This document shows, piece after piece, positions 17,133 through 25,267 of a stretch of DNA of 64,000 bases (the stretch's first letter is position 1; each line of letters opens with the position of its first letter). Source of the stretch: Denitratisoma oestradiolicum. GTDB taxonomy: Bacteria; Pseudomonadota; Gammaproteobacteria; Burkholderiales; Rhodocyclaceae. Below the pieces are notes generated by a model. The model was not told the DNA's origin. It ran no database searches and worked only from the letters and a program-made list of their open reading frames with translations. The translations under genes were made by a program, and so were the position numbers. The stretch lies in NCBI RefSeq assembly GCF_902813185.1, contig NZ_LR778301.1, forward strand, positions 1,364,001 to 1,428,000, read 5' to 3'.

Positions 17133-18044
17133 ATGTATTTCGTACGTTTTATATTTTTTGCAGCACTTCTTTCTAGTGCCCTGGTTGCGTGTGATCGCTC
17201 CCCGGCCTCGTTGCCCGCAGATCAGCGGCCGGTTGCGAGTCAGTTGCCATCTACGGAGCGTGCCAAATTTCGACACCTGCCGATTGAAGGAGCGCCGAAT
17301 TTTCGCGATCTTGGCGGCTACAAAACGGGCGATGGCTTATCAGTGAAGTGGGGGATGCTGTACCGAACTGATGCGCTCCATGAGCTTACGGACGGTGACC
17401 AAGCGTACTTGGAGCGGCTGAACATCCAAAGGATTGTCGATTTCCGTGGGCCCTTGGAGGCGCGGAGCGCACCAGACAGACTTCCGGTGAGCCTTGCCTC
17501 CCATCTCGTCAGCATGCCGATGGCCGTGGCGGAGTTGAAAGGAGACCCCAAATTCGTTGAGCGACTGATGCGCGGAGATACCGAAGGCATGCGATTGACC
17601 GACATGCTGGTCACGATTAATCGTCAATTGGTCAGAGACTACACGCCCGTGTTCAAGGAGTGGCTCCATGGTTTAGTGACTGCGCCTGAGGGAGCCCAAA
17701 TCATCCATTGCACTTCCGGGAAAGATCGGACCGGACTTGCCGTGGCAATTTTCCTGCTCAGCTTGGGAGTGCCAATGGATACGGTGATGCAAGATTACCT
17801 GGCTTCAAACGAATACTTGAGCGCCAAGAACGAAAGAGCCTTGCTTAAGATGAAAGTCTTCTCACTATTTCGTGCCGATACGGACGCCATCCGACCGATC
17901 ATGGGTGTCGAAGCGAGATATTTGCAAGCAGCAATAAATGCGATCCAGGCCGACTACGGTTCGCTAGATAACTATCTAGCGCAAGGGCTCGGTGTCGATC
18001 CGTCATTTCGTCGGAAATTGCGACACCGCTTCCTCGAACATTGA
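17133..18044 (+). CDS. Tyrosine-protein phosphatase family lipoprotein
   Basis: A 303-residue protein with a lipoprotein signal peptide (MYFVRFIFFAALLSSALVAC, lipobox LVAC). The phosphatase domain starts RHLPIEGAPNFRDLGGYKT and has the catalytic P-loop HCTSGKDRTG (Cys and Arg of CX5R present), the pattern of the bacterial Tyr/phosphoinositide phosphatase family. It would be anchored in the periplasm or outer membrane. ATG 17133 was chosen because GGAG lies 7 nt before it and it gives a clean signal peptide; an in-frame ATG at 17097 would put 12 odd residues ahead. Codon use is clearly AT-richer than the neighbours. The substrate is unknown. Confidence 0.88.
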   Translation: MYFVRFIFFAALLSSALVACDRSPASLPADQRPVASQLPSTERAKFRHLPIEGAPNFRDLGGYKTGDGLSVKWGMLYRTDALHELTDGDQAYLERLNIQRIVDFRGPLEARSAPDRLPVSLASHLVSMPMAVAELKGDPKFVERLMRGDTEGMRLTDMLVTINRQLVRDYTPVFKEWLHGLVTAPEGAQIIHCTSGKDRTGLAVAIFLLSLGVPMDTVMQDYLASNEYLSAKNERALLKMKVFSLFRADTDAIRPIMGVEARYLQAAINAIQADYGSLDNYLAQGLGVDPSFRRKLRHRFLEH

Positions 18045-18060
18045 TGAACTGCTGATTCAC

Positions 18061-18837
18061 CTATTTCTCGACGAAGGCCCGCTCGATCACATAATCGCCG
18101 ACCACGCCGATGTGGGGCGATACCCGGAAGCCACGGGCATCCAGCAGGGCACTGGTGTCGGCCAGCATTGCCGGGCTGCCGCAGATCATGGCTCGGTCCT
18201 GGTTTGGGTCCAGGGGCGGCAGGCCGATGTCCTCGAACAGTTTGCCCGACTCCACCAGCGCGCTGAGCCGCCCCTGATTGCGGAAGGGCTCGCGGGTCAC
18301 GCTGGGATAGTAGATCAGCTTCTCCCGCACCAGTTCGCCCAGGAATTCGTTGTCCGGTAGTTCCCGGGTGATGAAGTCCGTGTAGGCCAGTTCGCTTACG
18401 GTGCGCACTCCGTGGAACAGCACGATCTTCTCGAAACGCTCATAGGTTTCCGGATCCTGGATCAGGCTCATGAAGGGCGCCAGGCCTGTGCCGGTGCTGA
18501 ACATGTAGAGATGGCGTCCGGGGCGCAGATCCCGCAGTACCAGGGTGCCGGTGGGCTTGCGGCTGACGACGATGGGATCCCCCGGCTTCAGGTGTTGGAG
18601 CTTGGAGGTGAGGGGGCCGTTGGCCACCTTGATGCTGAAGAATTCCAGATGCTCGTTGTAGTTGGGGCTGGCGATGCTGTAGGCCCGGATCAGGGGCCTG
18701 CCCTGGTGTTCCAGGCCGATCATCACGAACTGGCCGTTGATGAAGCGCAGCGACGGGTCCCGGGTGGTGGTGAAACTGAACAGGTTGTCGTTCCAGTGAT
18801 GGACGCTGAGAACGCGTTCGGTGGCGAGGTTGCTCAT
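18061..18837 (-). CDS. fpr: Ferredoxin-NADP+ reductase
   Basis: A 258-residue FAD-containing reductase of the bacterial Fpr type. The FAD site RAYSIASPNYNEHLEFFSIKV and the NADP-site sequences MFSTGTGLAPFMSL and MICGSPAML are present, and it ends ...GDYVIERAFVEK, the aromatic-lacking subclass tail. It exchanges electrons between NADPH and ferredoxin/flavodoxin. ATG 18837 was chosen because MSNLATERVLSVHHWN is the family start; an upstream in-frame extension overlaps the divergent LysR gene. The divergent LysR gene suggests a FinR-like control arrangement. Confidence 0.93.
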   Translation of the reverse strand: MSNLATERVLSVHHWNDNLFSFTTTRDPSLRFINGQFVMIGLEHQGRPLIRAYSIASPNYNEHLEFFSIKVANGPLTSKLQHLKPGDPIVVSRKPTGTLVLRDLRPGRHLYMFSTGTGLAPFMSLIQDPETYERFEKIVLFHGVRTVSELAYTDFITRELPDNEFLGELVREKLIYYPSVTREPFRNQGRLSALVESGKLFEDIGLPPLDPNQDRAMICGSPAMLADTSALLDARGFRVSPHIGVVGDYVIERAFVEK

Positions 18838-18888
18838 GGCGAGAAGGCTCCGTGAAGGCTGGGACTGGGAAGAATTGTAGTATCGCCA

Positions 18889-18937
18889 TTGATCCATTAA
18901 GTGGATAATATCTATATCTATAATCTGTAAAACAGAT
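18889..18937. promoter_or_regulatory. Divergent fpr/lysR control region with -10 box and two inverted repeats
   Basis: ATCCA/TGGAT (18891-18905, 5-nt centre) is a possible LysR binding repeat. TATAAT at 18919-18924 is a good -10 for the LysR gene and would place the transcript start about 7-8 bp before its ATG, nearly leaderless. ATCTG/CAGAT (18923-18937) ends directly at the ATG and could be an autoregulatory site. Confidence 0.5.
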
Positions 18938-19864
18938 ATGAGATACACCCTGCGCCAATTGGAAGTCTTCGCCGCCGTGGCCCGCAGCGGCAGCGTCTCC
19001 CGCGCCGCGGAGACCTTGTCCCTGTCCCAGTCGGCCGCCAGCACTTCCCTGTCTGAACTGGAGCGGCAGTTCGACACCCCCCTGTTCGACCGGGTGGGCA
19101 AGTCCCTGCGCCTGAACGAGACTGGCAGCCAGTTGCTGCCCCGGGCCGTGGAACTGCTGGATCGGGCCGGCGAGATCGAGGATCTGCTGCAAGGCCATGC
19201 CGGGGTGGGCCACCTGCGCATTGGCGCCACCATGACCATCGGCAACTATCTCGCCACCCTGATCGTCGCCAACTTCCTCCAGCGGCAGCCCGAGAGCCGG
19301 GTGGAACTGGAAGTGCGCAACACGGCCACCATCATCCAGCATGTGGCTCACTTCGAGCTGGACCTGGGTCTGATCGAGGGGAACTGCCGCCATCCGGATC
19401 TGGAGGTGCGGCCCTGGATCGCCGATGAACTGGTGGTTTTCTGCGCTCCTGAGCACCGTTTCGCCAAGCGGGGCAGGGCGAGTCTCAAGGAACTGGTGCG
19501 GGAGCCCTGGATCCTGCGGGAAATGGGCTCGGCCACCCGGGAGACCTTCGATCAGGCCCTGCGCCATCATGCGGGCCATCTCAACATTCGCCTGGAACTG
19601 GAGCACACCGAGGCCATCAAGCGGGCGGTGGAGAGCGGTCTGGGGATTGGCTGTATTTCCCGCCTGGCCCTGCGGGAAGCCACCCGCCGTGGCAGCCTGG
19701 TGGCCATCGCCACACCGGAACTGGACCTGCACCGGCAGTTCAATTTCGTCTGGCACCGGCAGAAGTTCCAGACCGCCGGAATTCGGGCCTTTCTCGCCCT
19801 ATGTCATGAAATGACCGGGGCCGCCCTGAACAGCGCGGATATCGAGCTGCCCTACATCCGCTGA
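18938..19864 (+). CDS. LysR family transcriptional regulator
   Basis: A 308-residue LysR-type regulator. The winged helix-turn-helix fills residues 1-60 (RYTLRQLEVFAAVARSGSVS, RAAETLSLSQSAASTSLSEL) and the periplasmic-binding-protein-like effector domain follows from about residue 90. It is divergent from fpr with a 100-bp shared control region, as with FinR and fpr in pseudomonads, where the regulator activates fpr under redox stress. That role here is inference. The short leader and absence of a clear Shine-Dalgarno suggest near-leaderless translation. Confidence 0.92.
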   Translation: MRYTLRQLEVFAAVARSGSVSRAAETLSLSQSAASTSLSELERQFDTPLFDRVGKSLRLNETGSQLLPRAVELLDRAGEIEDLLQGHAGVGHLRIGATMTIGNYLATLIVANFLQRQPESRVELEVRNTATIIQHVAHFELDLGLIEGNCRHPDLEVRPWIADELVVFCAPEHRFAKRGRASLKELVREPWILREMGSATRETFDQALRHHAGHLNIRLELEHTEAIKRAVESGLGIGCISRLALREATRRGSLVAIATPELDLHRQFNFVWHRQKFQTAGIRAFLALCHEMTGAALNSADIELPYIR

Positions 19865-19871
19865 AAAGGGC

Positions 19872-20669
19872 TCAGGCCCTCAGTGTCGGTGTCAGATGGG
19901 GGGCGATGGCCTGGAGCAGCTGGGAGAATATCTTGGGACTGCCGGCGATGATGTTGCCGGTGGTCATATGGGCCGACTCGCCGCTCAGGTCGCCCGCCAG
20001 ACCGCCCGCTTCGGTGATCAGCAGGGTACCGGCGGCCATGTCCCAGGGGGACAGGCCGAATTCCCAGAAGCCATCCAGACGACCGCTGGCCACGTAGGCC
20101 AGGTCCAGGGCGGCGGAACCGGGCCGGCGCACCCCGGCACTCTTGCGCATCATGTCTTTGAGAATGGCCAGATAGGCGTCCACATGCTCGAAGGCCCGGT
20201 AGGGAAAGCCGGTGCCGATCAGGGACTCTTCGAGCTTGGCGCGGCGGGAGACGCGGATGCGCTTTTCGTTCAGGTAGGCGCCGGCTCCCTTGCTGGCGGT
20301 AAATAGCTCATTGCGGCTGGGATCGAACACTACCCCGTGGGACAGCACGCCCCGGTGGGCCATGGCGATAGAAACCGCGTACTGGGGAAAACCATGGATG
20401 AAGTTGGTGGTGCCGTCCAGGGGATCGATGATCCACTGGTATTCGGAGTCGCCAGCGGCGCCGGACTCCTCTGCTAATATTCCGTGCTCCGGGTAGGCCT
20501 CGCGGATGGTGTCGATGATGACGGCCTCGGCGGTCCGATCCACCTCGGTGACAAAATCATTCTGTTGCTTGACGCTGACCTTGATCTGGCTGAGATCGAG
20601 ACCGGCGCGATTGATGACTTGCCCTGCGCGACGTGCGGCCTTGACGGCGATATTGAGTGTGGGATGCAT
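19872..20669 (-). CDS. suhB: Inositol-1-monophosphatase family protein SuhB
   Basis: A 265-residue metal-dependent phosphatase. Metal-binding motif 1 is [20 protein letters not shown] and motif 2 is [17 protein letters not shown]; the ILAEESG box comes earlier. In E. coli, SuhB also binds NusA and works in rRNA antitermination. The length is that of SuhB. It is divergent from trmJ with 47 bp between the starts, the arrangement also seen in gammaproteobacteria. Confidence 0.95.
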   Translation of the reverse strand: MHPTLNIAVKAARRAGQVINRAGLDLSQIKVSVKQQNDFVTEVDRTAEAVIIDTIREAYPEHGILAEESGAAGDSEYQWIIDPLDGTTNFIHGFPQYAVSIAMAHRGVLSHGVVFDPSRNELFTASKGAGAYLNEKRIRVSRRAKLEESLIGTGFPYRAFEHVDAYLAILKDMMRKSAGVRRPGSAALDLAYVASGRLDGFWEFGLSPWDMAAGTLLITEAGGLAGDLSGESAHMTTGNIIAGSPKIFSQLLQAIAPHLTPTLRA

Positions 20670-20716
20670 GGATTCGGTGAAGCTCGGAAAATACCGCCAA
20701 TTCTAGCAGGCCGACC

Positions 20717-21451
20717 ATGTCCGACGCTTCCTTACTTGATCGTATCCGCATTGTGCTGGCGCGGCCCAGCCATCCGGGCAACATTGGCGCTACCGCCCGG
20801 GCCATGAAAACCATGGGGCTTTCCCGGCTGGTGCTGGTGCAGCCCAAGGTTTTTCCCGATCCCCAGGCGGAGGCCATGGCCTCGGGCGCCATCGATGTGC
20901 TGAACCAGGCTCGCGTCTGCGATTCCATGGCCGAGGCTCTGGAAGGCACGTGGTTCGCCACCGCCATCACCGGTCGGCGGCGGGAACTGGGGGTCGAACC
21001 CTGCTGGGCCAGGGAAGCCGCTGCCGAACTGGCCGCCAGCGCCGTCACTGGGGAAGTGGCCCTGGTCTTCGGCAACGAGACCTCCGGCCTGTCCAACGAG
21101 GAAGTGGCCTTTTGCCAGCGCTGGGCGGTGATACCCGCCAATCCCGAATATCGTTCCCTGAATCTGTCACAGGCTGTTCAGGTGCTTTGCTACGAATTGC
21201 GCCTGGCCCTGGTGGCGCCGGGTTCACCGCCTCCTGTCCTCGGTGCCGGCGAGCCGGCCCGGCACGAGGAGGTGGAAATGCTGCTGGATCATCTGGAACG
21301 GGCCGCCCTCTCCTGCGGCTTTCTCGATCCGGCCAGCCCCAAGCGCTTCATGCCCCGCATGCGCCGCCTGCTGGCCCGCAAGGGCCTGGAGAAGGAAGAA
21401 GTGAATATCCTTCGGGGTTTCCTGGCGGCCCTGATGGACAAGGGGCGCTGA
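20717..21451 (+). CDS. trmJ: tRNA (cytidine/uridine-32-2'-O)-methyltransferase TrmJ
   Basis: A 244-residue SPOUT methyltransferase. The start [20 protein letters not shown], the motif [20 protein letters not shown] and the knot sequence [19 protein letters not shown] are diagnostic of TrmJ. A C-terminal helical extension follows ([20 protein letters not shown]). It 2'-O-methylates position 32 of several tRNAs using S-adenosylmethionine. It converges with the downstream gene, 5 bp apart. Confidence 0.95.
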   Translation: MSDASLLDRIRIVLARPSHPGNIGATARAMKTMGLSRLVLVQPKVFPDPQAEAMASGAIDVLNQARVCDSMAEALEGTWFATAITGRRRELGVEPCWAREAAAELAASAVTGEVALVFGNETSGLSNEEVAFCQRWAVIPANPEYRSLNLSQAVQVLCYELRLALVAPGSPPPVLGAGEPARHEEVEMLLDHLERAALSCGFLDPASPKRFMPRMRRLLARKGLEKEEVNILRGFLAALMDKGR

Positions 21452-21456
21452 AGGTC

Positions 21457-21834
21457 TCAGGCCCCCGTCCCTGGCGATTTCCTGCGCTGCCCCAACAACT
21501 GCTGCCGCAGGCACCTGGGCCTTTCCGTGTAGGCCGCGTCCCGGCAGGCTGCCTGGGCCTTCACCAGGGCTTCGCAGCGCTCCCGACGCCGGGATTTGGC
21601 GCAGTCCGGCGGCGGCATATGGTCCTGGATGCACTGGCGCAGGTTCTCCCCCAGGTGCTGGATGCAGGCCGCCCGGGCCTTCTGGCGCGCTTCGCAGCGG
21701 GCCGGGTCCCGGGCCTGGGCACAGTCGGGAGTGGGTGTCTTGCCGGGTGGTTGGGCCTGAGCAAAGGTCGAAACCAGAAGGACAACGCTAAGACCAAGGC
21801 TGGACCTGAGCAGTGGGATCATGGGCTTGTCCAT
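21457..21834 (-). CDS. Secreted Cys-rich protein with two internal repeats
   Basis: A 125-residue protein I do not recognise. A signal peptide is clear (LLRSSLGLSVVLLVSTFAQAQ), so the mature part is periplasmic or secreted. It contains two copies of a module of about 35 residues with four cysteines each: DCAQARDPARCEARQKARAAC plus a fourth Cys, and DCAKSRRRERCEALVKAQAAC plus a fourth Cys. The spacing suggests paired disulfides in a helical hairpin. The tail is basic. The start may be ATG 21834 or ATG 21822; neither has a strong ribosome site. It converges with trmJ. Confidence 0.75.
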   Translation of the reverse strand: MDKPMIPLLRSSLGLSVVLLVSTFAQAQPPGKTPTPDCAQARDPARCEARQKARAACIQHLGENLRQCIQDHMPPPDCAKSRRRERCEALVKAQAACRDAAYTERPRCLRQQLLGQRRKSPGTGA

Positions 21835-21931
21835 GGGTAAGGGCGAAAGTCCATCATAGTCATTGCCGGCGCCATTGGGGCCGGGTCGGGAACTCGGCTA
21901 TATTGCGGCCTGGATGAAAAGAGAGCACTCC

Positions 21932-23719
21932 ATGAACAGGCCCCCAGAGACCCCGCCCGAACACCGTCTGACCCTGATGGAAATCGTCGATGCCCTGGTG
22001 GCCGACGGGCAGGTGGACGTGGCGGAGGCCGAGCAATTCAAGAACGAGCGGCGCTACTACAAGGGGGAAAGCCATCCCTTGGTGGTTGTCGCCGGCCAGC
22101 GCTGGAAATCGGCCAAGGCTCCCAATCGGCTTCTGGACCTGGAGAACCTCACCCAGTGGCTGGCGGAGTGGACCGGCCTGAACTATTTCCACATCGATCC
22201 TCTGAAGATCAATTTCGCCGCCGTCACCGAGGTGATGAGCAATGCCTACGCCATCCGCTTTCGGGTCCTGCCGGTGGAGGTGCGGGCCAACGAGGTGGTG
22301 ATCGCAACGGCGGAGCCCTTCGAGCGGGCCTGGGAGACGGAATTGCGGCCGGTGCTGCGCAAGGAAATCCGCCGCGTGGTGGCCAATCCGGAGGACATCG
22401 CCCGCTATCAGGTGGAGTTCTACAACCTGGCCAAGTCGGTCAAGGGCGCCATGGGGCGGGGCGACGTGGCCGGGGGCGGGGTCTCCAACTTCGAGCAGCT
22501 GGTGGAGCTGGGCAAGAGCAACCGCCAGTTCGACGCCAATGACCAGCATATCGTTCGCATTGTGGATTGGCTCTGGCAGTACGCCTTCGAGCAGCGGGCT
22601 TCGGACATCCACATCGAACCCCGGCGGGAACTGGGCGTCGTGCGTTTCCGCATCGATGGCGTGCTGCATCAGGTCTATCAGATTCCCATGCCCGTGCTCA
22701 ACGCCATGACCAGCCGCATCAAGATACTGGGCCGCATGGACGTGGTGGAGAAACGCCGGCCCCAGGATGGTCGGGTCAAGACCCGCACCCCCGACGGTCA
22801 GGAGGTGGAACTGCGCCTGTCCACCCTGCCCACCGCCTTTGGCGAAAAACTGGTGATGCGGATTTTCGATCCGGAAGTGCTGGTGCGGGACTTCACCGAA
22901 CTGGGCTTCGCCGACGAGGACGCCAAGCGCTGGGCAACCATGACCTCCCGGCCCAACGGCATCATCCTGGTGACCGGCCCCACCGGCTCCGGCAAGACCA
23001 CCACCCTCTATTCCACCCTCAAGCAGCTCGCCACCGACGACGTCAATGTCTGCACCCTGGAGGACCCCATCGAAATGGTGGAGTCCTCCTTCAATCAGGT
23101 GCAGGTGCAGACCGATATCGGCATGGGTTTCGCCGAGGGTATCCGCGCCCTGATGCGGCAGGACCCGGACATCATCATGGTGGGGGAGATTCGCGACCTG
23201 CAAACCGCAGAAATGGCCATCCAGGCAGCGCTGACCGGCCATCTGGTGCTCTCCACCCTGCACACCAACGACGCGCCCACCGCCATCACCCGGATGCTGG
23301 ATCTGGGAGTGCCCTCCTATCTGCTTCAGGCCACGGTGCTGGGGGTCATGGCCCAGCGCCTGGTGCGCATCCTCTGCCCCCATTGCAAGAAAGCGGGGGG
23401 CATGCGGGCCGAGGACGAGCTGGCCTGGAACGCCCTGGTGGCCCCCTGGAAATCCAGCAAGCCCACCACCCTCTACCATCCCCAGGGCTGTCTGGAGTGT
23501 CGGCGCACCGGCTACCAGGGGCGGATGGGGCTCTACGAAATCATGCAGCTCACGCCCGAGCTCAAGCAGTTGATCGGCGACCAGACCGATCTGGCCAAAC
23601 TGCGGGAACAGGCCATGCGGGAAGGCATGAAGCCCCTGCGCATCTCCGGCGCCAAAAAGGTGGCGGCCGGACTCACCACCATCGAGGAGGTGCTCAAAGT
23701 CGCGCCGCCCAGCCCCTGA
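21932..23719 (+). CDS. GspE/PilB family secretion/pilus ATPase
   Basis: A 595-residue ATPase. An N-terminal GspE-N/MshEN-like domain (to about residue 180) is followed by the catalytic core: Walker A GPTGSGKTTTLYS, Asp box TLEDPIEMVE, Walker B DIIMVGEIRD, His box STLHTND, and the four-cysteine zinc site CPHC...CLEC, then RRTGYQGRMGLYEIM. It powers assembly of a type II secretion or type IV pilus-like machine. No pilin or inner-membrane partner gene is adjacent, so this is an orphan copy. ATG 21932 gives the best N-terminus; ATG 21914 is in frame upstream. Confidence 0.92.
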   Translation: MNRPPETPPEHRLTLMEIVDALVADGQVDVAEAEQFKNERRYYKGESHPLVVVAGQRWKSAKAPNRLLDLENLTQWLAEWTGLNYFHIDPLKINFAAVTEVMSNAYAIRFRVLPVEVRANEVVIATAEPFERAWETELRPVLRKEIRRVVANPEDIARYQVEFYNLAKSVKGAMGRGDVAGGGVSNFEQLVELGKSNRQFDANDQHIVRIVDWLWQYAFEQRASDIHIEPRRELGVVRFRIDGVLHQVYQIPMPVLNAMTSRIKILGRMDVVEKRRPQDGRVKTRTPDGQEVELRLSTLPTAFGEKLVMRIFDPEVLVRDFTELGFADEDAKRWATMTSRPNGIILVTGPTGSGKTTTLYSTLKQLATDDVNVCTLEDPIEMVESSFNQVQVQTDIGMGFAEGIRALMRQDPDIIMVGEIRDLQTAEMAIQAALTGHLVLSTLHTNDAPTAITRMLDLGVPSYLLQATVLGVMAQRLVRILCPHCKKAGGMRAEDELAWNALVAPWKSSKPTTLYHPQGCLECRRTGYQGRMGLYEIMQLTPELKQLIGDQTDLAKLREQAMREGMKPLRISGAKKVAAGLTTIEEVLKVAPPSP

Positions 23720-23745
23720 TGCAAGCGGCTGGAGCACGTCAGGCC

Positions 23746-24363
23746 ATGAACACCTGGGCCGTGATCGACTTCGAGACCACGGGCCTCTCGCCCGACCAGG
23801 GCGCCCGTCCCACGGAAATCGCCGTGGTGCTGGTGCAGGACGGCCAACTGGTGGATCGCTATCAGAGCCTGATGAATCCCGGGGTGCCCATTCCCTACGA
23901 CATCCAGGCCCTGACCGGCATCAGCAACGACATGGTGCGCCGGGCGCCTGCCGTGGCCACTGTGATGGCCGAGGCCGCCGCCTTTGTCGGCACGCATCCA
24001 CTGTTGGCCCACAACGCGGCCTTCGACAAGAAGTTCTGGGATGCCGAATTGCGCCGTCTGAGCCTGATGCGCCAGCAGGAATTCGCCTGTTCCATGTTGC
24101 TCGCCCGGCGGATTTTCCCGGAGGCGCCCAACCACAAGCTCGGCACCCTGGTGCAAAGCCTGCGACTTCCCGCCACCGGCCGCTACCACCGTGCCCTGGC
24201 CGATGCCGAGGCTACCGCCTATCTGCTGCTGCGGCTGAAGCAGGAGCTGCGGATGCGCTTCAAGCTGCCCGGCATCAGCCACGACCTGCTGTTGGCCATA
24301 CAAGGTGTTTCCCGCAGCGCCATGGACGGCTGCGTGGCGAAGTTCGGCCAAGGGGCCGGCTGA
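23746..24363 (+). CDS. DnaQ-like 3'-5' exonuclease (DEDDh)
   Basis: A 205-residue exonuclease-domain protein like the epsilon subunit or the PolC proofreading domain. ExoI is VIDFETTGL, ExoII HNAAFDKKFWDAE, and ExoIII YHRALADAEATAYLLL with the His of the DEDDh class. It would remove 3' nucleotides from DNA or RNA. ATG 23746 begins just before the domain. ATG 23719, which overlaps the upstream ATPase stop (TGATG), is in frame 9 codons earlier and would imply translational coupling, so it is a fair alternative. It is not clearly the replicative DnaQ. Confidence 0.9.
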   Translation: MNTWAVIDFETTGLSPDQGARPTEIAVVLVQDGQLVDRYQSLMNPGVPIPYDIQALTGISNDMVRRAPAVATVMAEAAAFVGTHPLLAHNAAFDKKFWDAELRRLSLMRQQEFACSMLLARRIFPEAPNHKLGTLVQSLRLPATGRYHRALADAEATAYLLLRLKQELRMRFKLPGISHDLLLAIQGVSRSAMDGCVAKFGQGAG

Positions 24364-24407
24364 TCGTCAGGTCCTGAACATGGCCCGCTTGCGCCGCAAG
24401 CGCAGGC

Positions 24408-25055
24408 TCAGTAACGATATCCGGTCGTGTCTCCGAAGGGCGGCCGGCGACCCACCAGGCCTTCCAGCAGTTCCAGTTCCAGGTCGCTGTGGTTGATCAC
24501 CGTCGCCGGCACCATGCTGGTGGGCATGGCGGGGTCGCCGTGGATGTAGATGGGATGGTCGTGATGGCGGGTGCGGATGACTTCCTTTTCCGCCGGGGCC
24601 GCCGCTGGCACCACTTCCGCCTCGCCGTAGCAGAGGCAGAAATAGCTCTTCATGGCATCGGTCTCGATGTAGCAGGCGGTGCCGCGGATGCCGATGGTGG
24701 CGGTGGGCAGGGTCAGACGTTTCTCCCCCCGGCCGAAAACCGAGAGCAGGCGGCCGCTCACTACCCGCAGGAAATCCGCCACGCCGTCGCCGAAACGGAC
24801 CTCGCTGGAGGCCCGTTGCAGGAAGGCGTCCTGACCGATCACATAAATGGCCTCGCCATCGGCGCCGGTGATCACCGTGTCGCCGCCCTTGATGAGCATG
24901 CCTTCCACGGCGGCCTGGCCATTGACAGTGACCCGGCCCTTGAGTCTTTGCAGTCCCGGCTTGGCAGGATTGATGCCCGCCGCCAGCACACGGCGGAGGA
25001 TGCCGATCGTGCCGATACCGGCCAGGGTCGCCTTGATCAGGGTGCGGCGCTTCAT
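24408..25055 (-). CDS. FecR-domain protein with Tat-like signal
   Basis: A 215-residue protein. The N-terminus MKRRTLIKATLAGIGTIG resembles a twin-arginine signal or anchor. A FecR domain follows (GRVTVNGQAAVEGMLIKGGD, then VSGRLLSVFGRGEKRLTLPT, then IGIRGTACYIE). FecR domains usually sense or relay across the envelope, but no sigma factor or cognate receptor gene lies beside it, so its partner is unknown. ATG 25055 was preferred (GAGG about 9 nt upstream) over ATG 25070. It is divergent from the Arx-like operon across a 212-bp control region. Confidence 0.83.
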   Translation of the reverse strand: MKRRTLIKATLAGIGTIGILRRVLAAGINPAKPGLQRLKGRVTVNGQAAVEGMLIKGGDTVITGADGEAIYVIGQDAFLQRASSEVRFGDGVADFLRVVSGRLLSVFGRGEKRLTLPTATIGIRGTACYIETDAMKSYFCLCYGEAEVVPAAAPAEKEVIRTRHHDHPIYIHGDPAMPTSMVPATVINHSDLELELLEGLVGRRPPFGDTTGYRY

Positions 25056-25151
25056 GCCTAGAGGCCTCATTAATGGGGAATTTGCTGAGGATCAAAGAGT
25101 ATGCCATCGCATGTCTTTTCATGCATCTGCATCATCTGAACTGGCTCTGCC

Positions 25152-25165
25152 TTGATGCGGATCAA
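25152..25165. promoter_or_regulatory. FNR/ANR-type box upstream of the Arx-like operon
   Basis: TTGAT-GCGG-ATCAA is an exact match to the FNR/ANR consensus TTGAT-N4-ATCAA. Centred at 25158.5, it would place an activated transcript start near 25200; TAGAGT at 25187-25192 is a fair -10. This implies induction under oxygen limitation. It lies 102 bp before the arxA start and 97 bp before the divergent FecR start. Confidence 0.8.
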
Positions 25166-25267
25166 TGGATGACGCGTTGCAATGAGTAGAGTCCATCTAA
25201 GTTTTATGGGTATAGGTACTACCTACGCAGTGTTGATATCCACCAGTCTGATCAGGAGGGGGCGACC

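Noticed and set aside
25213..25225. TAGGTACTACCTA upstream of arxA as a second copy of the palindrome at 16909
   Set aside because: The half-sites are in the opposite order to CTACCTACTAGTAGGTAG and only 13 bp match, so the similarity is probably chance.
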